NCBI GenBank assembly: GCA_012959465.1
Contig: DUDC01000279.1
Coordinates: forward strand, 1-64,000
From: Planctomycetaceae bacterium
GTDB lineage: Bacteria; Planctomycetota; Planctomycetia; Pirellulales; Pirellulaceae
Direction: 5' to 3'
DNA: 64,000 bases
In this document: in pieces, positions 8,275-17,055 of the stretch
Position numbering within the stretch: the first letter of the stretch is position 1
Layout of the letters: every line of letters begins with the position of its first letter
The notes under the pieces: model-generated
Seen by the model: only the letters and a program-made list of their open reading frames with translations
Database searches by the model: none
What the model was told of the DNA's origin: nothing
Made by a program: the position numbers and the translations under genes

Positions 8275-8970
8275 CTACTTGTCGCCCGACTTCGGTTTAT
8301 CGGACTTCGGTTTATCATCCGATTTAGGTTTGTCATTGGACCCACTGCCACGTGGAGCGTCGCCACGAGTACCGTCTCGCTCTTTAGCGCCGTCACGATC
8401 GCCACGATCACGTGGAGCATCGCCACGAGCACCCTCTCGTTCGCGGTTGCTATCGCGGTCGCCACGGACACGAGGAGCATCATCACGAGTACCCGATCGC
8501 TCCGAGTCAATATCTCGCTCGCCACGTTCACGTCGAGGATCATCATCCCGAATGCCGTCACGACGAATCGGCTCACGCCCACCACCACGACGAATCACGT
8601 CACGTCCACCACCGCGCATGGCGGCAACCTCGCGACGCAACGATTGCAGCTCGCGACGCAACTGTTGAATCATGCCATAGAGCAATTCCTCGCGTTCGTT
8701 TTCAGGTCGAAATTCAACGCGTCGTCCTTCACGCTCTCCGCCTTCACGGCGTTCTCCTTCACGGCGTTCTCCTTCACGGCGTTCTCCTTCACGGCGTTCT
8801 CCTTCACGGCGTTCTCCCCCGCGGCGTTCTACACGTGGACGGTCAGTTTCTCGCGGTCGATCCGTTTCCCGAGGAGGATCGTCCTCGCGTTGCGCACGAC
8901 TGGTCGATGTTGACATGGACAATCCCGTGAACACGACAGCGATCAACAGGATTCGAAGTGACTGGTTCAT
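8275..8970 (-). CDS. Secreted low-complexity Arg/Glu/Asp-rich repeat protein
   Basis: A 231-residue protein I cannot place in a named family. It begins with a signal peptide (MNQSLRILLIAVVFTGLSM); the start is supported by GGAGG on the minus strand just upstream. Next come five tandem GERRE units from perfect 15-bp DNA repeats (8743-8817), then a short probable coiled coil around ELLYGMIQQLRRELQSLRRE, then three 20-residue repeats built on RGDAPRxRGDRD (60-bp DNA units, 8351-8530), and a Lys/Asp/Ser-rich tail (DKPKSDDKPKSDKPK). It is strongly charged and probably disordered outside the coiled coil. It could be a cell-wall-associated or polyanion-binding protein. Both repeat arrays are expected to vary in number between strains. 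Confidence 0.75.
   Translation of the reverse strand: MNQSLRILLIAVVFTGLSMSTSTSRAQREDDPPRETDRPRETDRPRVERRGGERREGERREGERREGERREGERREGGEREGRRVEFRPENEREELLYGMIQQLRRELQSLRREVAAMRGGGRDVIRRGGGREPIRRDGIRDDDPRRERGERDIDSERSGTRDDAPRVRGDRDSNREREGARGDAPRDRGDRDGAKERDGTRGDAPRGSGSNDKPKSDDKPKSDKPKSGDK
8351..8530 (-). repeat. Three imperfect 60-bp repeats encoding 20-residue units
   Basis: Units start at 8351, 8411 and 8471; each begins cgtggagc(a/g)tc or a close variant. They encode RGDAPR-based 20-residue blocks of the low-complexity secreted protein. They are more diverged than the 15-bp array in the same gene, so older. Confidence 0.8.
8743..8817 (-). repeat. Tandem repeat, five perfect 15-bp units encoding GERRE
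   Basis: The unit ttcacggcgttctcc (plus strand) repeats exactly at 8743, 8758, 8773, 8788 and 8803, with degenerate units on both sides. Perfect identity at the DNA level, with no synonymous drift, indicates recent expansion by slippage. Confidence 0.95.
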
Positions 8971-9119
8971 GACGACCTCCGAGATATTTTCCAACGAAAA
9001 GCGGTTGCAGAGTGGCTTTCACCGAGCCGTGATTCTACACCTCATTTTGCCCAAACGCCAATAATCCTGAATCATCCGGCACGCGCAAGCATCTTACTCG
9101 GCTCTATGGAATATTACGT

Positions 9120-9226
9120 CACCGGCCTTGTGCCGGTGGGATTAGGTTTGAAAACTACATCGGAGGCGTCGCGGTGAACCAATTCATTCCGCTCACACCG
9201 CCCTTGGCACGAGCGGAATGAACTGG
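9120..9226. repeat. Dispersed hairpin element, copy 1 (caccggc arm plus attccgctc hairpin)
   Basis: The 400-base gap 8971-9370 holds a caccggccttgtgccggtg hairpin (9120-9138), then a spacer containing tgaaaactacatcggagg, then a long central hairpin: 9179-9194 pairs with 9211-9226 over 16 bases, with one G-T pair. The spacer and left half of the central hairpin are nearly the same as at 58470-58535. It ends about 145 bases before the start of the 1251-residue azurin/cytochrome gene. I see nothing else convincing in this gap. Confidence 0.75.
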
Positions 9227-9370
9227 AGTGGGTATTTAAATCGGCAGGCCCGGCGGCGGGGTAACTAGCTGGCCTCTGGGAAGTTACACTGGTCCTCACG
9301 AGAGGAAACAACCCAATCACCAAGACGAACAACTCGTATTTAACGAGTTCCGTTGCAGATAACACCAGAC

Positions 9371-12300
9371 ATGAACTCCAAACACGCCCAACGTCGATTT
9401 CTTCTTTCCATTTGTTGCTTCGCCTTGCTTTCACCACTCGCGTTCGGGCAGGCCAACAAGCCCACCCAGAGAGAGGACGGCAAGAACCGGTCGATCAACA
9501 AGCCAGCTCCACCTGAACCGGCCGAACTGTCGCAGTACGGTATTTACGAAAAGACCGCACCGCGAGCCACGGTCACGACCCCAATCGACACGATTTTACC
9601 GCTAACGCTAAAACCAGGGATGCGAATTGCCCTGATTGGCAACACGCTTTTCGAGCGTGCACAGTTATTCGGTCACTTTGAAACGCTGCTTTACCAGGCG
9701 CACCCGAAGCATGAGTTGGTCGTGCGAAATCTCGCCTGGTCCGCCGACACGCCAAATCTCCAGCCGCGTCCCGCCAATTTCGCCGACCTGCACCAACATC
9801 TTACACACGAGAAAATTGACGTCATTTTCGCAGCCTACGGCTTCAACGAATCGTTTGACGGCAAGCCGGGACAACGCCCGTTTCGAGATTCACTGACTAA
9901 GCACGTACAGTTCTTAAAGTCCCATGCGTTCAACGGACGGAGCCCGCCGCGCTTGGTACTTCTTTCCCCAACGCCAAACTACGACCGTGGCCTTGTAAAG
10001 GCCGGTACACAAAACAACGAACGACTGGCAGATTACTCGGAGATCGTTCGGAAAGTCGCTATCGAAAACAAGGCCGGCTTCGTCGATCTATTTTCATCGA
10101 TGCCTCGCTCAACACCCGTGCCGTGGACAATCAACGGCGTACATTTCAACGAGGCGGGTTACGCTGCTTTTGCCAAGCACTTATTCGGAGGAGCCTTCGC
10201 AGCGACACCATTGGCCGTCAACGAGAGGATTCGTCGAGTAGTCGTCGATAAGAACCGACAGTACTTTCGCCGCTACCGACCGCTGAACACGTTCTACTAC
10301 ACGGGTGGACGGGCAAAAAGCTACGGCTATTTAGACTTCCTACCGGCGATGCGTAATTTCGACGTGATGGTCGCAAATCGTGAACGCCGCATCTGGGACA
10401 TGTCCAACGGCAAGACCAACTCGACCGTCATCAGCGACAAGAACGTTCCGCCGCTACCCGAAACCAAACAGAGTCGAGGCGCCAATCGGTGGATTTCTGC
10501 GAGCGAAGAGTTGGCGGAGTTCAAGATCGATCCGCGCTTTGAAGTAAACCTGTTCGCCGGTGAAGAGGAGTTTCCAGAGATCGCTGCGCCCGTCCAAATG
10601 CGTTGGGATTCGCGCGGCCGTCTGTGGGTTAGCTGTTCCACCACCTACCCCCATGTTTATCCAGGCAACGAACCTAGCGACAAACTGGTCGTCCTCGAAG
10701 ATACTGATGGCGACGGTCGAGCGGACAAGTCGACCATTTTCGCCGACGATCTGCATATTCCGCTTTCGTTCGAGTTTGGGGACGATGGGGTTTACGTCTC
10801 GGAGATGCCGCACTTGACGTTCATCAAGGATACTGATGGCGATGGCAAAGCCGATTTTCGCCAGATATTGTTGAGCGGTTTCGGGACTGAAGACAGCCAT
10901 CACGCCCTACACGACTTTTCCTGGACACCCGACGGTGACCTTATTTTTCGGGAGTCGATCTTCCACCACTCGCAAATAGAGACTCCGTACGGTCCCGTGC
11001 GACAACAGAATAGCGGTTGGTTCCGTTTCGAACCGGCGACGCATCGCCTTACCAGTTTCGGAACGTACCACAGTACCAATCCGTGGGGAGTCACATTTGA
11101 TGATTGGGGACAGCACGTGGCCAGCCATCCGATTTACGCCGCCGCGTTCCATTCACTGGACCCTCCCTATCCAAAGCAACACCCCAAACCTGCGGGACTC
11201 CGTGCCTATTCAGGCACAGCCGGACAAGAGTTCGTGGATTTCTCGAGTTTCCCCAAAGAGCTTCAGGGCGGTTACATCAAAGCCCGCTACAAGCCGACGA
11301 ATCGTATCGAGATTCATCGCTGGAAAGAGTATGCGTACGGATATGACGAAGAGTATGTCAGTGATCTGATCTTCTCGTCCAACTTGAGTTTCATTCCTGT
11401 CGACCTTCGCTTTGGACCGCGGGGAGCTCTCTACGTTTGTGATTGGTACAATCCAATCAAAGGGCATGCTCAATATTCGCTGCGCGATGAACGGCGGGAT
11501 CGTCATTCCGGTCGGATCTGGCGGATCACGGCGAAGGGGCACAATCTGGCGACAGCACCCACATTTGCCAGCCCTGTCGGTAAGTTACTGGACGTTTTGA
11601 AACGACCGGAATACAGGTACCGTTATTGGGCAAAACGCGAATTGCGGCTGCGGGATCCCAAGTTGGTCTCGCGTCTGCTGGATGACTGGGTCCGTCGCCT
11701 CTCCCAGGATGACCCCCGATTCCGCCATCACCAGATGGAGGCGATTTGGACCTATCGTTGTGTAGACGCGACCAACGTAGATTTGCTCGTTGAACTACTG
11801 GGTTGCGAAGACCACCACGCGCGGGCGGCGGCAGTCGAACAACTGCGATATTGGCATCCCTATCTAGACAACACGATCGCGTTGTTGCAAAAGGCAGCGA
11901 ATGACCAAAACGGAATCGTACGCATGCAGTCGGTGATCGCCGCCACATACATTGGCACGTCCGAAGCGCTGGATGCCGCTCTCGATGTGCTGAACCATCC
12001 GAGTGACCAACATCTAGCGTACGCCATTCGTTCTGCCTTGGGCTCCGCCAGCCTGCGACGACACTGGGAGGGAAACCCCAATTACGACATCGGCCGCATG
12101 TTGTCCAAGGTCGAGAATTCAAATCGCTTCCAAGAACCAACCCCCAACGCTGCCGAGGCTCAATTCGACACTCAAAGAAATCTGAAAGTCGTCAAACTCT
12201 CCTGCCTCCCCGAACGAATGTTGTTTACCGTCGATCGATTCGTTGCGACCACCGGACAGCCGGTGAAAATTGTCTTCACAAACCCCGATGCCACCGATCA

Positions 12301-13126
12301 CAATCTGGTGATCGTCGCGCCCGGTGCATTGGAAGAGGTTGGCATGGCCGCCAACGCCATGGCCAAGGACCCGAAGTTTGCGAATTCGGACTTTATTCCG
12401 GCAGAGAAGAAGTCGCTCATATTGCACACGGCTCCCATGATCGGACCGACCCGCAAGTCCCTGGTCCACGTGATGCGGTTTCATGCACCGACCGTTCCAG
12501 GCATCTATCCCTTCGTATGCACGTTCCCCGGCCATTGGGTCATCATGAAAGGCCAGATGGTAGTCGCCGATGACTTGAAAGATGTCGAGGCGATGTTGGC
12601 GGCTCAAGAACCTCAAATTGTTCGCGAGTGGAAGTTAACAGATTTTGATGACCCACAGATCCAACACGACGAGCAGACGGTCATGCGAGGAATGCAGGCC
12701 TTCATGAAAGCCCGCTGCCACCAATGTCACGCTGTGGCCGGGCACGGTGTCAACCTCGGCCCAGATTTGGGCGACGTGGTCAAACGATTTCGTGGTCGCA
12801 AACTGCTCGAACAGGTTGTCGCACCTTCCAAAGAGATCAATCCCAAATTCCAAATCACGCAGTTTATATTATCGAGCGGCAAAGTCGTCTCCGGTGTCAC
12901 AGTGAAAGAGACGTCAAACGAGTTCCACGTCGTCGCCAATCTCCTGACTCCGAAGAAGGTGACGAAACTAAAAAAGTCCGCTGTCGATGAGAGCATCCCA
13001 TCGAAAGTCTCTCCAATGCCGGTAGGACTGGTGAATGTTCTCACCAAGGATGAAATTCTCGCATTGCTAGGCTTCCTCGAAGCCGGTGGCTTTCAGCTTC
13101 CCGAACACCTCAAGCACAATCACTAG
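9371..13126 (+). CDS. Secreted multidomain protein: SGNH-like, PVC-type beta-propeller, HEAT repeats, azurin-like copper domain, cytochrome c
   Basis: A 1251-residue protein with a signal peptide at about residues 1-26; the first ATG (9371) is preferred to a TTG 18 bases upstream. Domains in order: an SGNH/GDSL-like fold (about 70-290; IALIGN, GFNES, NGVHFNEAGY); a PVC-type dehydrogenase propeller (about 390-720; AAPVQMRWDSRGRLWV, DTDGDGRAD twice); HEAT-like repeats (about 740-880); a cupredoxin with the azurin ligand set H977, C1050, H1055, M1059 in CTFPGHWVIMKG; and a cytochrome c domain with C1116-H-Q-C-H. Having copper and haem centres in one chain suggests periplasmic electron transfer from the substrate oxidised or bound by the propeller. 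Substrate unknown. Head gene of a plus-strand run with the ceramidase-like gene. Confidence 0.85.
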   Translation: MNSKHAQRRFLLSICCFALLSPLAFGQANKPTQREDGKNRSINKPAPPEPAELSQYGIYEKTAPRATVTTPIDTILPLTLKPGMRIALIGNTLFERAQLFGHFETLLYQAHPKHELVVRNLAWSADTPNLQPRPANFADLHQHLTHEKIDVIFAAYGFNESFDGKPGQRPFRDSLTKHVQFLKSHAFNGRSPPRLVLLSPTPNYDRGLVKAGTQNNERLADYSEIVRKVAIENKAGFVDLFSSMPRSTPVPWTINGVHFNEAGYAAFAKHLFGGAFAATPLAVNERIRRVVVDKNRQYFRRYRPLNTFYYTGGRAKSYGYLDFLPAMRNFDVMVANRERRIWDMSNGKTNSTVISDKNVPPLPETKQSRGANRWISASEELAEFKIDPRFEVNLFAGEEEFPEIAAPVQMRWDSRGRLWVSCSTTYPHVYPGNEPSDKLVVLEDTDGDGRADKSTIFADDLHIPLSFEFGDDGVYVSEMPHLTFIKDTDGDGKADFRQILLSGFGTEDSHHALHDFSWTPDGDLIFRESIFHHSQIETPYGPVRQQNSGWFRFEPATHRLTSFGTYHSTNPWGVTFDDWGQHVASHPIYAAAFHSLDPPYPKQHPKPAGLRAYSGTAGQEFVDFSSFPKELQGGYIKARYKPTNRIEIHRWKEYAYGYDEEYVSDLIFSSNLSFIPVDLRFGPRGALYVCDWYNPIKGHAQYSLRDERRDRHSGRIWRITAKGHNLATAPTFASPVGKLLDVLKRPEYRYRYWAKRELRLRDPKLVSRLLDDWVRRLSQDDPRFRHHQMEAIWTYRCVDATNVDLLVELLGCEDHHARAAAVEQLRYWHPYLDNTIALLQKAANDQNGIVRMQSVIAATYIGTSEALDAALDVLNHPSDQHLAYAIRSALGSASLRRHWEGNPNYDIGRMLSKVENSNRFQEPTPNAAEAQFDTQRNLKVVKLSCLPERMLFTVDRFVATTGQPVKIVFTNPDATDHNLVIVAPGALEEVGMAANAMAKDPKFANSDFIPAEKKSLILHTAPMIGPTRKSLVHVMRFHAPTVPGIYPFVCTFPGHWVIMKGQMVVADDLKDVEAMLAAQEPQIVREWKLTDFDDPQIQHDEQTVMRGMQAFMKARCHQCHAVAGHGVNLGPDLGDVVKRFRGRKLLEQVVAPSKEINPKFQITQFILSSGKVVSGVTVKETSNEFHVVANLLTPKKVTKLKKSAVDESIPSKVSPMPVGLVNVLTKDEILALLGFLEAGGFQLPEHLKHNH

Positions 13127-13130
13127 TGCG

Positions 13131-13250
13131 CACGGGGCGTTGCTCCTCTGTTCCGTGGCAATGCGGATTTGAGCCGAAGTCGCTAGTCTGGGTGTCGTTG
13201 ATTCTGAGGCTAAATCGCCAAGACACGGCAAAGCCAGTGCCACACATTCC
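13131..13250. repeat. Composite intergenic repeat, copy 2 (ggggcgttgc ... gccagtgccacaca)
   Basis: The order of words matches 2753-2896: cggggcgttgc, gatttgagccg, cgctagtctgggt, agacacgg, then aagccagtgccacacatt. The two copies share these blocks but differ in the spacers, so they are diverged members of one element of about 120-145 bases. It fills most of the gap before the ceramidase-like gene. Confidence 0.65.
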
Positions 13251-13345
13251 AACTCACGGCCGCGCATATCATTGCTGGTACCGCTAGAATAATTGCCAGA
13301 GAGATCGCAACTTCCAAAATCTGCTCAACACAAAACGAGATCAAA

Positions 13346-15484
13346 ATGAACCGTCTGTACACTTCACTTTCGGTGGTCGCATTCGCGTTGTCAGTCTTCG
13401 TTTTCTCCAACGACGCACAGGCTGAACTGCGAGTCGGCGCGGCGGTTACAAATGTGACGCCACCGCAATTCCCCGTGTTCGTCAATGGCGGAATGCTCAC
13501 GCGGAGTGCCAACGCGGTTAACACGCCAGTAAACGCTCGATCGTTGGTTATCGAATCTGGAAACTCTCGAATCGCCTTGGTGGTCGTCGATAGCTGTATG
13601 ATCCCACGGCAGCTGTGTGATGAAGCAAAGCAGTTGGCGGCCCAACGAACCAAACTCCGCCCGGACCAGATCATGATCTCCGCAACGCACACGCATACAG
13701 CACCATCCTGTATGGGCGCACTGGGTACGGACGCCGATCCGACCTACGTTCCCTTCCTTCGTGAAAAACTAGCGGAGGCCATCGCCGCCGCCGAGAAGAA
13801 TCTCCAGCCGGCAGAAGTTGGTTGGGGCTCAACGCAGGCTGGCTCTTTCACCGCGTTGCGGCGTTGGATCCGCCGACCGGATCGACTGGTAAACGACCCA
13901 TTCGGCAATCCAACCGTTCGCGCCACCATGCATGCGGGAGCAGACTGGGACAACGTGACGGGCCAATCCGGCCCGGAAGATCCGCAATTGTCCATGATCG
14001 CCTTCCGATCGAAAACAGGACGGCCCTTGGCCCTCTTGGCAAATTTCTCGATGCACTATTTCGGCGACAAACCGCTGAGTGCCGACTACTACGGCCTTTT
14101 TTGCGAGGGATTTAAGGGCCGCATCGCTGCGGAAAACGGCCTACCAGTAGACAGCAAGGAGGCGCCTTTCGTTGGCATCATGTCGCACGGCTGTAGTGGT
14201 GATATCTGGAAGCGGGACTACGCGATACCAGCAGATAAGCGAGTTGAACCGGGGATTGACGAGTACACGGCGGGGCTGCTTGATCTCGGCATGTCCGCGT
14301 ATCGAAAAATCACTTATCGAGATGAAGCAGATGTCGAAATGGCCGAACGCAGAATGACTTTGAACTACCGAGTTCCGGATCAGCAACGACTCGAGTGGGC
14401 AGAGGGGATCATCAAGTCGATGGGAGACAAGGGCCCAACGACGCAGCAGGAAGTCTACGCTCTGGAACAGATTATCTTGCACGAACGGCAATCGACGGTA
14501 ATTGTAATTCAGGCGCTGAGGATCGGTGACATCTGCATCGCGACCACGCCCAATGAGACCTATGCTTTGACCGGGTTGAAAATCAAATTACAGAGTCCAC
14601 TGCTAAAAACGATGGTGATCGAGCTGGCCAATGGAGGGGACGGCTACATTCCACCGCCTGAACAACATCTTCTCGGCGGATACAACACCTGGGCAGCGCG
14701 GTCCGCAGGCTTGGAAGTTCAGGCGGAACCGAAAATCGTCGAAACGGCATTGCAGCTCCTGGAGCAGGTCGTAGGACAGCGACGCCGCAAAGTGCCTTCA
14801 TCGATACGGGCCGACGACGCGGCATTGTCCGCTCGACCGATCGCCTTCTGGCGAATGGACGACTTGGCGGGACCGCTGGCGGCCGATGCGTCGGGAAACG
14901 ACCGCAACGGCCACTTTGAAGACGGCGTCGTTTTCTTCCTTCCGGGCGTGGCAGCCACGGATGACAACCAAACGTGGCCCGGCAACCGTGCCGCACATTT
15001 CGCCGGAGGACGACTCGCGGCGCGATTCTCCCAGTTAGGTGACCAGTACTCCGTAGCCCTCTGGTGCTGGAATGGTTTGCCCTTGAATGCCCGCGACATC
15101 ACCGGTTGGTTGGTCTCGCGAGACCACAAGCACGGCACAAGCAATTTCGGTGATCACCTCGGACTAACGGGCGGTGAAGCTCCTGGGCGGCTTGTCTTTC
15201 GATACGGAAAAGGCCTGGCGGATGATCGAATTGTCGGCAAGACTCAACTCGAACGTTGGCAGTGGTACCACGTTACGCTAGTACGAAATAAAGAAGAGGT
15301 GACCGTCTATCTCAATGGCAAATCGGAAATCGCTGCTCGCGTGAGCAGGACTTCGATAATCCCCGAAATGTTTATCGGCGGGCGAAGCGACAATCAGTCG
15401 AACTGGGAGGGACGTATCGACGAAGTTGCCGTATTCGATCGAGTCTTGACGCCGAACGAGATAAAGCAACTTTCACAGAAATAG
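13346..15484 (+). CDS. Neutral/alkaline ceramidase-like hydrolase with C-terminal LamG-like domain
   Basis: A 712-residue secreted protein (signal peptide MNRLYTSLSVVAFALSVFVFSNDAQA). The first 470 residues match the N-terminal domain of neutral/alkaline non-lysosomal ceramidases: LRVGAAVTNVTPP, ISATHTHTAPS with zinc-type His residues, and GIMSHGCSGDIWK. In characterised members this domain is a zinc amidase for N-acyl sphingosines; many planctomycete relatives are uncharacterised. Residues of about 490-705 form a concanavalin/LamG-like jelly roll (FWRMDDLAGPLAADASGN, WYHVTLVRNKEEVTVYLNG, FIGGRSDNQSNWEGRIDEVAVFDRVL), usually a glycan-binding module. The fusion suggests action on a surface-bound or polymeric substrate. 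Confidence 0.82.
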   Translation: MNRLYTSLSVVAFALSVFVFSNDAQAELRVGAAVTNVTPPQFPVFVNGGMLTRSANAVNTPVNARSLVIESGNSRIALVVVDSCMIPRQLCDEAKQLAAQRTKLRPDQIMISATHTHTAPSCMGALGTDADPTYVPFLREKLAEAIAAAEKNLQPAEVGWGSTQAGSFTALRRWIRRPDRLVNDPFGNPTVRATMHAGADWDNVTGQSGPEDPQLSMIAFRSKTGRPLALLANFSMHYFGDKPLSADYYGLFCEGFKGRIAAENGLPVDSKEAPFVGIMSHGCSGDIWKRDYAIPADKRVEPGIDEYTAGLLDLGMSAYRKITYRDEADVEMAERRMTLNYRVPDQQRLEWAEGIIKSMGDKGPTTQQEVYALEQIILHERQSTVIVIQALRIGDICIATTPNETYALTGLKIKLQSPLLKTMVIELANGGDGYIPPPEQHLLGGYNTWAARSAGLEVQAEPKIVETALQLLEQVVGQRRRKVPSSIRADDAALSARPIAFWRMDDLAGPLAADASGNDRNGHFEDGVVFFLPGVAATDDNQTWPGNRAAHFAGGRLAARFSQLGDQYSVALWCWNGLPLNARDITGWLVSRDHKHGTSNFGDHLGLTGGEAPGRLVFRYGKGLADDRIVGKTQLERWQWYHVTLVRNKEEVTVYLNGKSEIAARVSRTSIIPEMFIGGRSDNQSNWEGRIDEVAVFDRVLTPNEIKQLSQK

Positions 15485-15673
15485 CAACTCGCCTGCTGAG
15501 ATTGAAACTCCGCTCTTCAATGTTTGCTGTTCAATGTATGTTCGATATTCTATGTCGCTAACTTGCGTCTTGGTGTGAGACTGTGATTCGTGCTCACAAT
15601 CTCACGCACAGAGTGTCGCGGTCTTTTGAAGACCAAATCATCCAAATTGTTCGCTGTTACTGAGGTCTTATTG

Positions 15674-16996
15674 ATGCGTTGTAAATCGTTCGTCTCTCCG
15701 CTGATTTTACTAATTACAGGAATCACTCTGCTTACCGGTTGCGGTCGTGGTGGCACGTCTAGTGGACGTGTTGAAGAACTGGCCGTGACGGTCTCCGTAG
15801 AATCGGAATGGCCTTGGTGGCGTGGTCCGCAGGGAAATGGAGTGGCCATCGGGAATGCGCCGACGCAGTGGAGTGCCAATGACAGTGTGCGATGGAAAGT
15901 CGACATTCCCGGGCGAGGCCACGGTTCTCCGGTTGTCTGCGGAAACGCCGTTTACCTCGCCACGGCGGACGATGACAAACAGACTCAGTCCGTCCTGGCA
16001 GTCGATCGAACCAATGGCAGCATTCTTTGGCAGACACAGGTCCACGAAGGGAATTTTCCGGCAACGCGTGAACTCCATCCAAAGGGCACCAATGCGAACG
16101 GCACCATCGCCTGTGATGGCAAGCAGATCTTCACAGCCTTTCTCAACGACCGTGAGATAATCGCCACGGCGCTCCTTCCAGATGGGTCACTCGCCTGGCA
16201 AGAATCACTCGGTAACTTCAACTCGAAGTTTGGATATGCTGCCTCGCCATTGATCTACAAGTCGGCGGTCATTTTCGCCGCTGACAACCGGGGCGGCGGT
16301 CATCTCTCGGCACTCGACCGCAAGACAGGAGAGACCATCTGGCGAGTCCGCCGCCCGGCAATTGCGACTTATTCCTCACCGATTATCGCGCATGTCGGCG
16401 GGGTGGACCAATTGCTGCTGAGCGGTTGCGAGAAAGTGGAGAGCTTCGATCCGGAAACTGGCGAGAAGAATTGGTCTTGTCGAGGAACTGCCGAGGCGAC
16501 CTGCGGCACCATCGTATGGGACGACAATCATATCTTCGCCAGTGGAGGGTATCCTCAAAACGAGACGATATGCATCGACGCGAAGGGGAAGAGAGTTTGG
16601 AGTAATCGCCGCAAAGCGTACGAACCATCGATGCTGCTCTACGATGGAGCGTTGTATTGCGCAACCGATACCGGCATCGTCTATTGCTGGGATGCGGCAA
16701 GTGGAAAAGAACACTGGTCAAAGCGTCTTGCCGGATCCAGCTTCAGTGCTTCGCTCGTTGTCGCGGGAGGTCTCATCTACGCCGCGAATGCCAGCGGCAC
16801 GACGATTGTGTTTCGTGCTGACACGACCGGTTATAACGAAATCGCCAAAAACAAACTCGGCAATGACGCGTTTGCAAGTCCAGCTATTTGCGATGGTCTG
16901 GTCTACCTCCGAGTTGGAGAAAAACGGAACGGCCGGCAAGAGGTGCTGTATTGCATCGAGGGAGCGTCCGGCGTATCTTCCTTCAATGACAAATGA
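15674..16996 (+). CDS. PQQ-like beta-propeller lipoprotein
   Basis: A 440-residue protein. The ATG at 15674 is chosen because GAGG lies upstream and a lipoprotein signal follows (ILLITGITLLTGC, Cys lipidated). The rest is a PQQ-enzyme-type eight-bladed propeller with repeated strand motifs such as WPWWRGPQGNG, VLAVDRTNGSILWQTQ, LSALDRKTGETIWRV, SFDPETGEKNWSC and YCWDAASGKEHWSK. Planctomycete members of this family are mostly of unknown function; some may be scaffolds or true quinoprotein oxidases. No clear PQQ-binding catalytic residues can be assigned. Same strand as the preceding ceramidase-LamG gene but separated by 189 bases. Confidence 0.85.
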   Translation: MRCKSFVSPLILLITGITLLTGCGRGGTSSGRVEELAVTVSVESEWPWWRGPQGNGVAIGNAPTQWSANDSVRWKVDIPGRGHGSPVVCGNAVYLATADDDKQTQSVLAVDRTNGSILWQTQVHEGNFPATRELHPKGTNANGTIACDGKQIFTAFLNDREIIATALLPDGSLAWQESLGNFNSKFGYAASPLIYKSAVIFAADNRGGGHLSALDRKTGETIWRVRRPAIATYSSPIIAHVGGVDQLLLSGCEKVESFDPETGEKNWSCRGTAEATCGTIVWDDNHIFASGGYPQNETICIDAKGKRVWSNRRKAYEPSMLLYDGALYCATDTGIVYCWDAASGKEHWSKRLAGSSFSASLVVAGGLIYAANASGTTIVFRADTTGYNEIAKNKLGNDAFASPAICDGLVYLRVGEKRNGRQEVLYCIEGASGVSSFNDK

Positions 16997-17055
16997 AAAT
17001 TGACGAATAACTCATGAAAGATCTTCGACGAAAACCCGTTGACCCTCACTGCTGC

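Noticed and set aside
8164-8913. Open frames on the plus strand rich in Thr, Ser and Phe
   Set aside because: They are reverse readings of the tandem repeats in the minus-strand Arg/Glu-rich protein.
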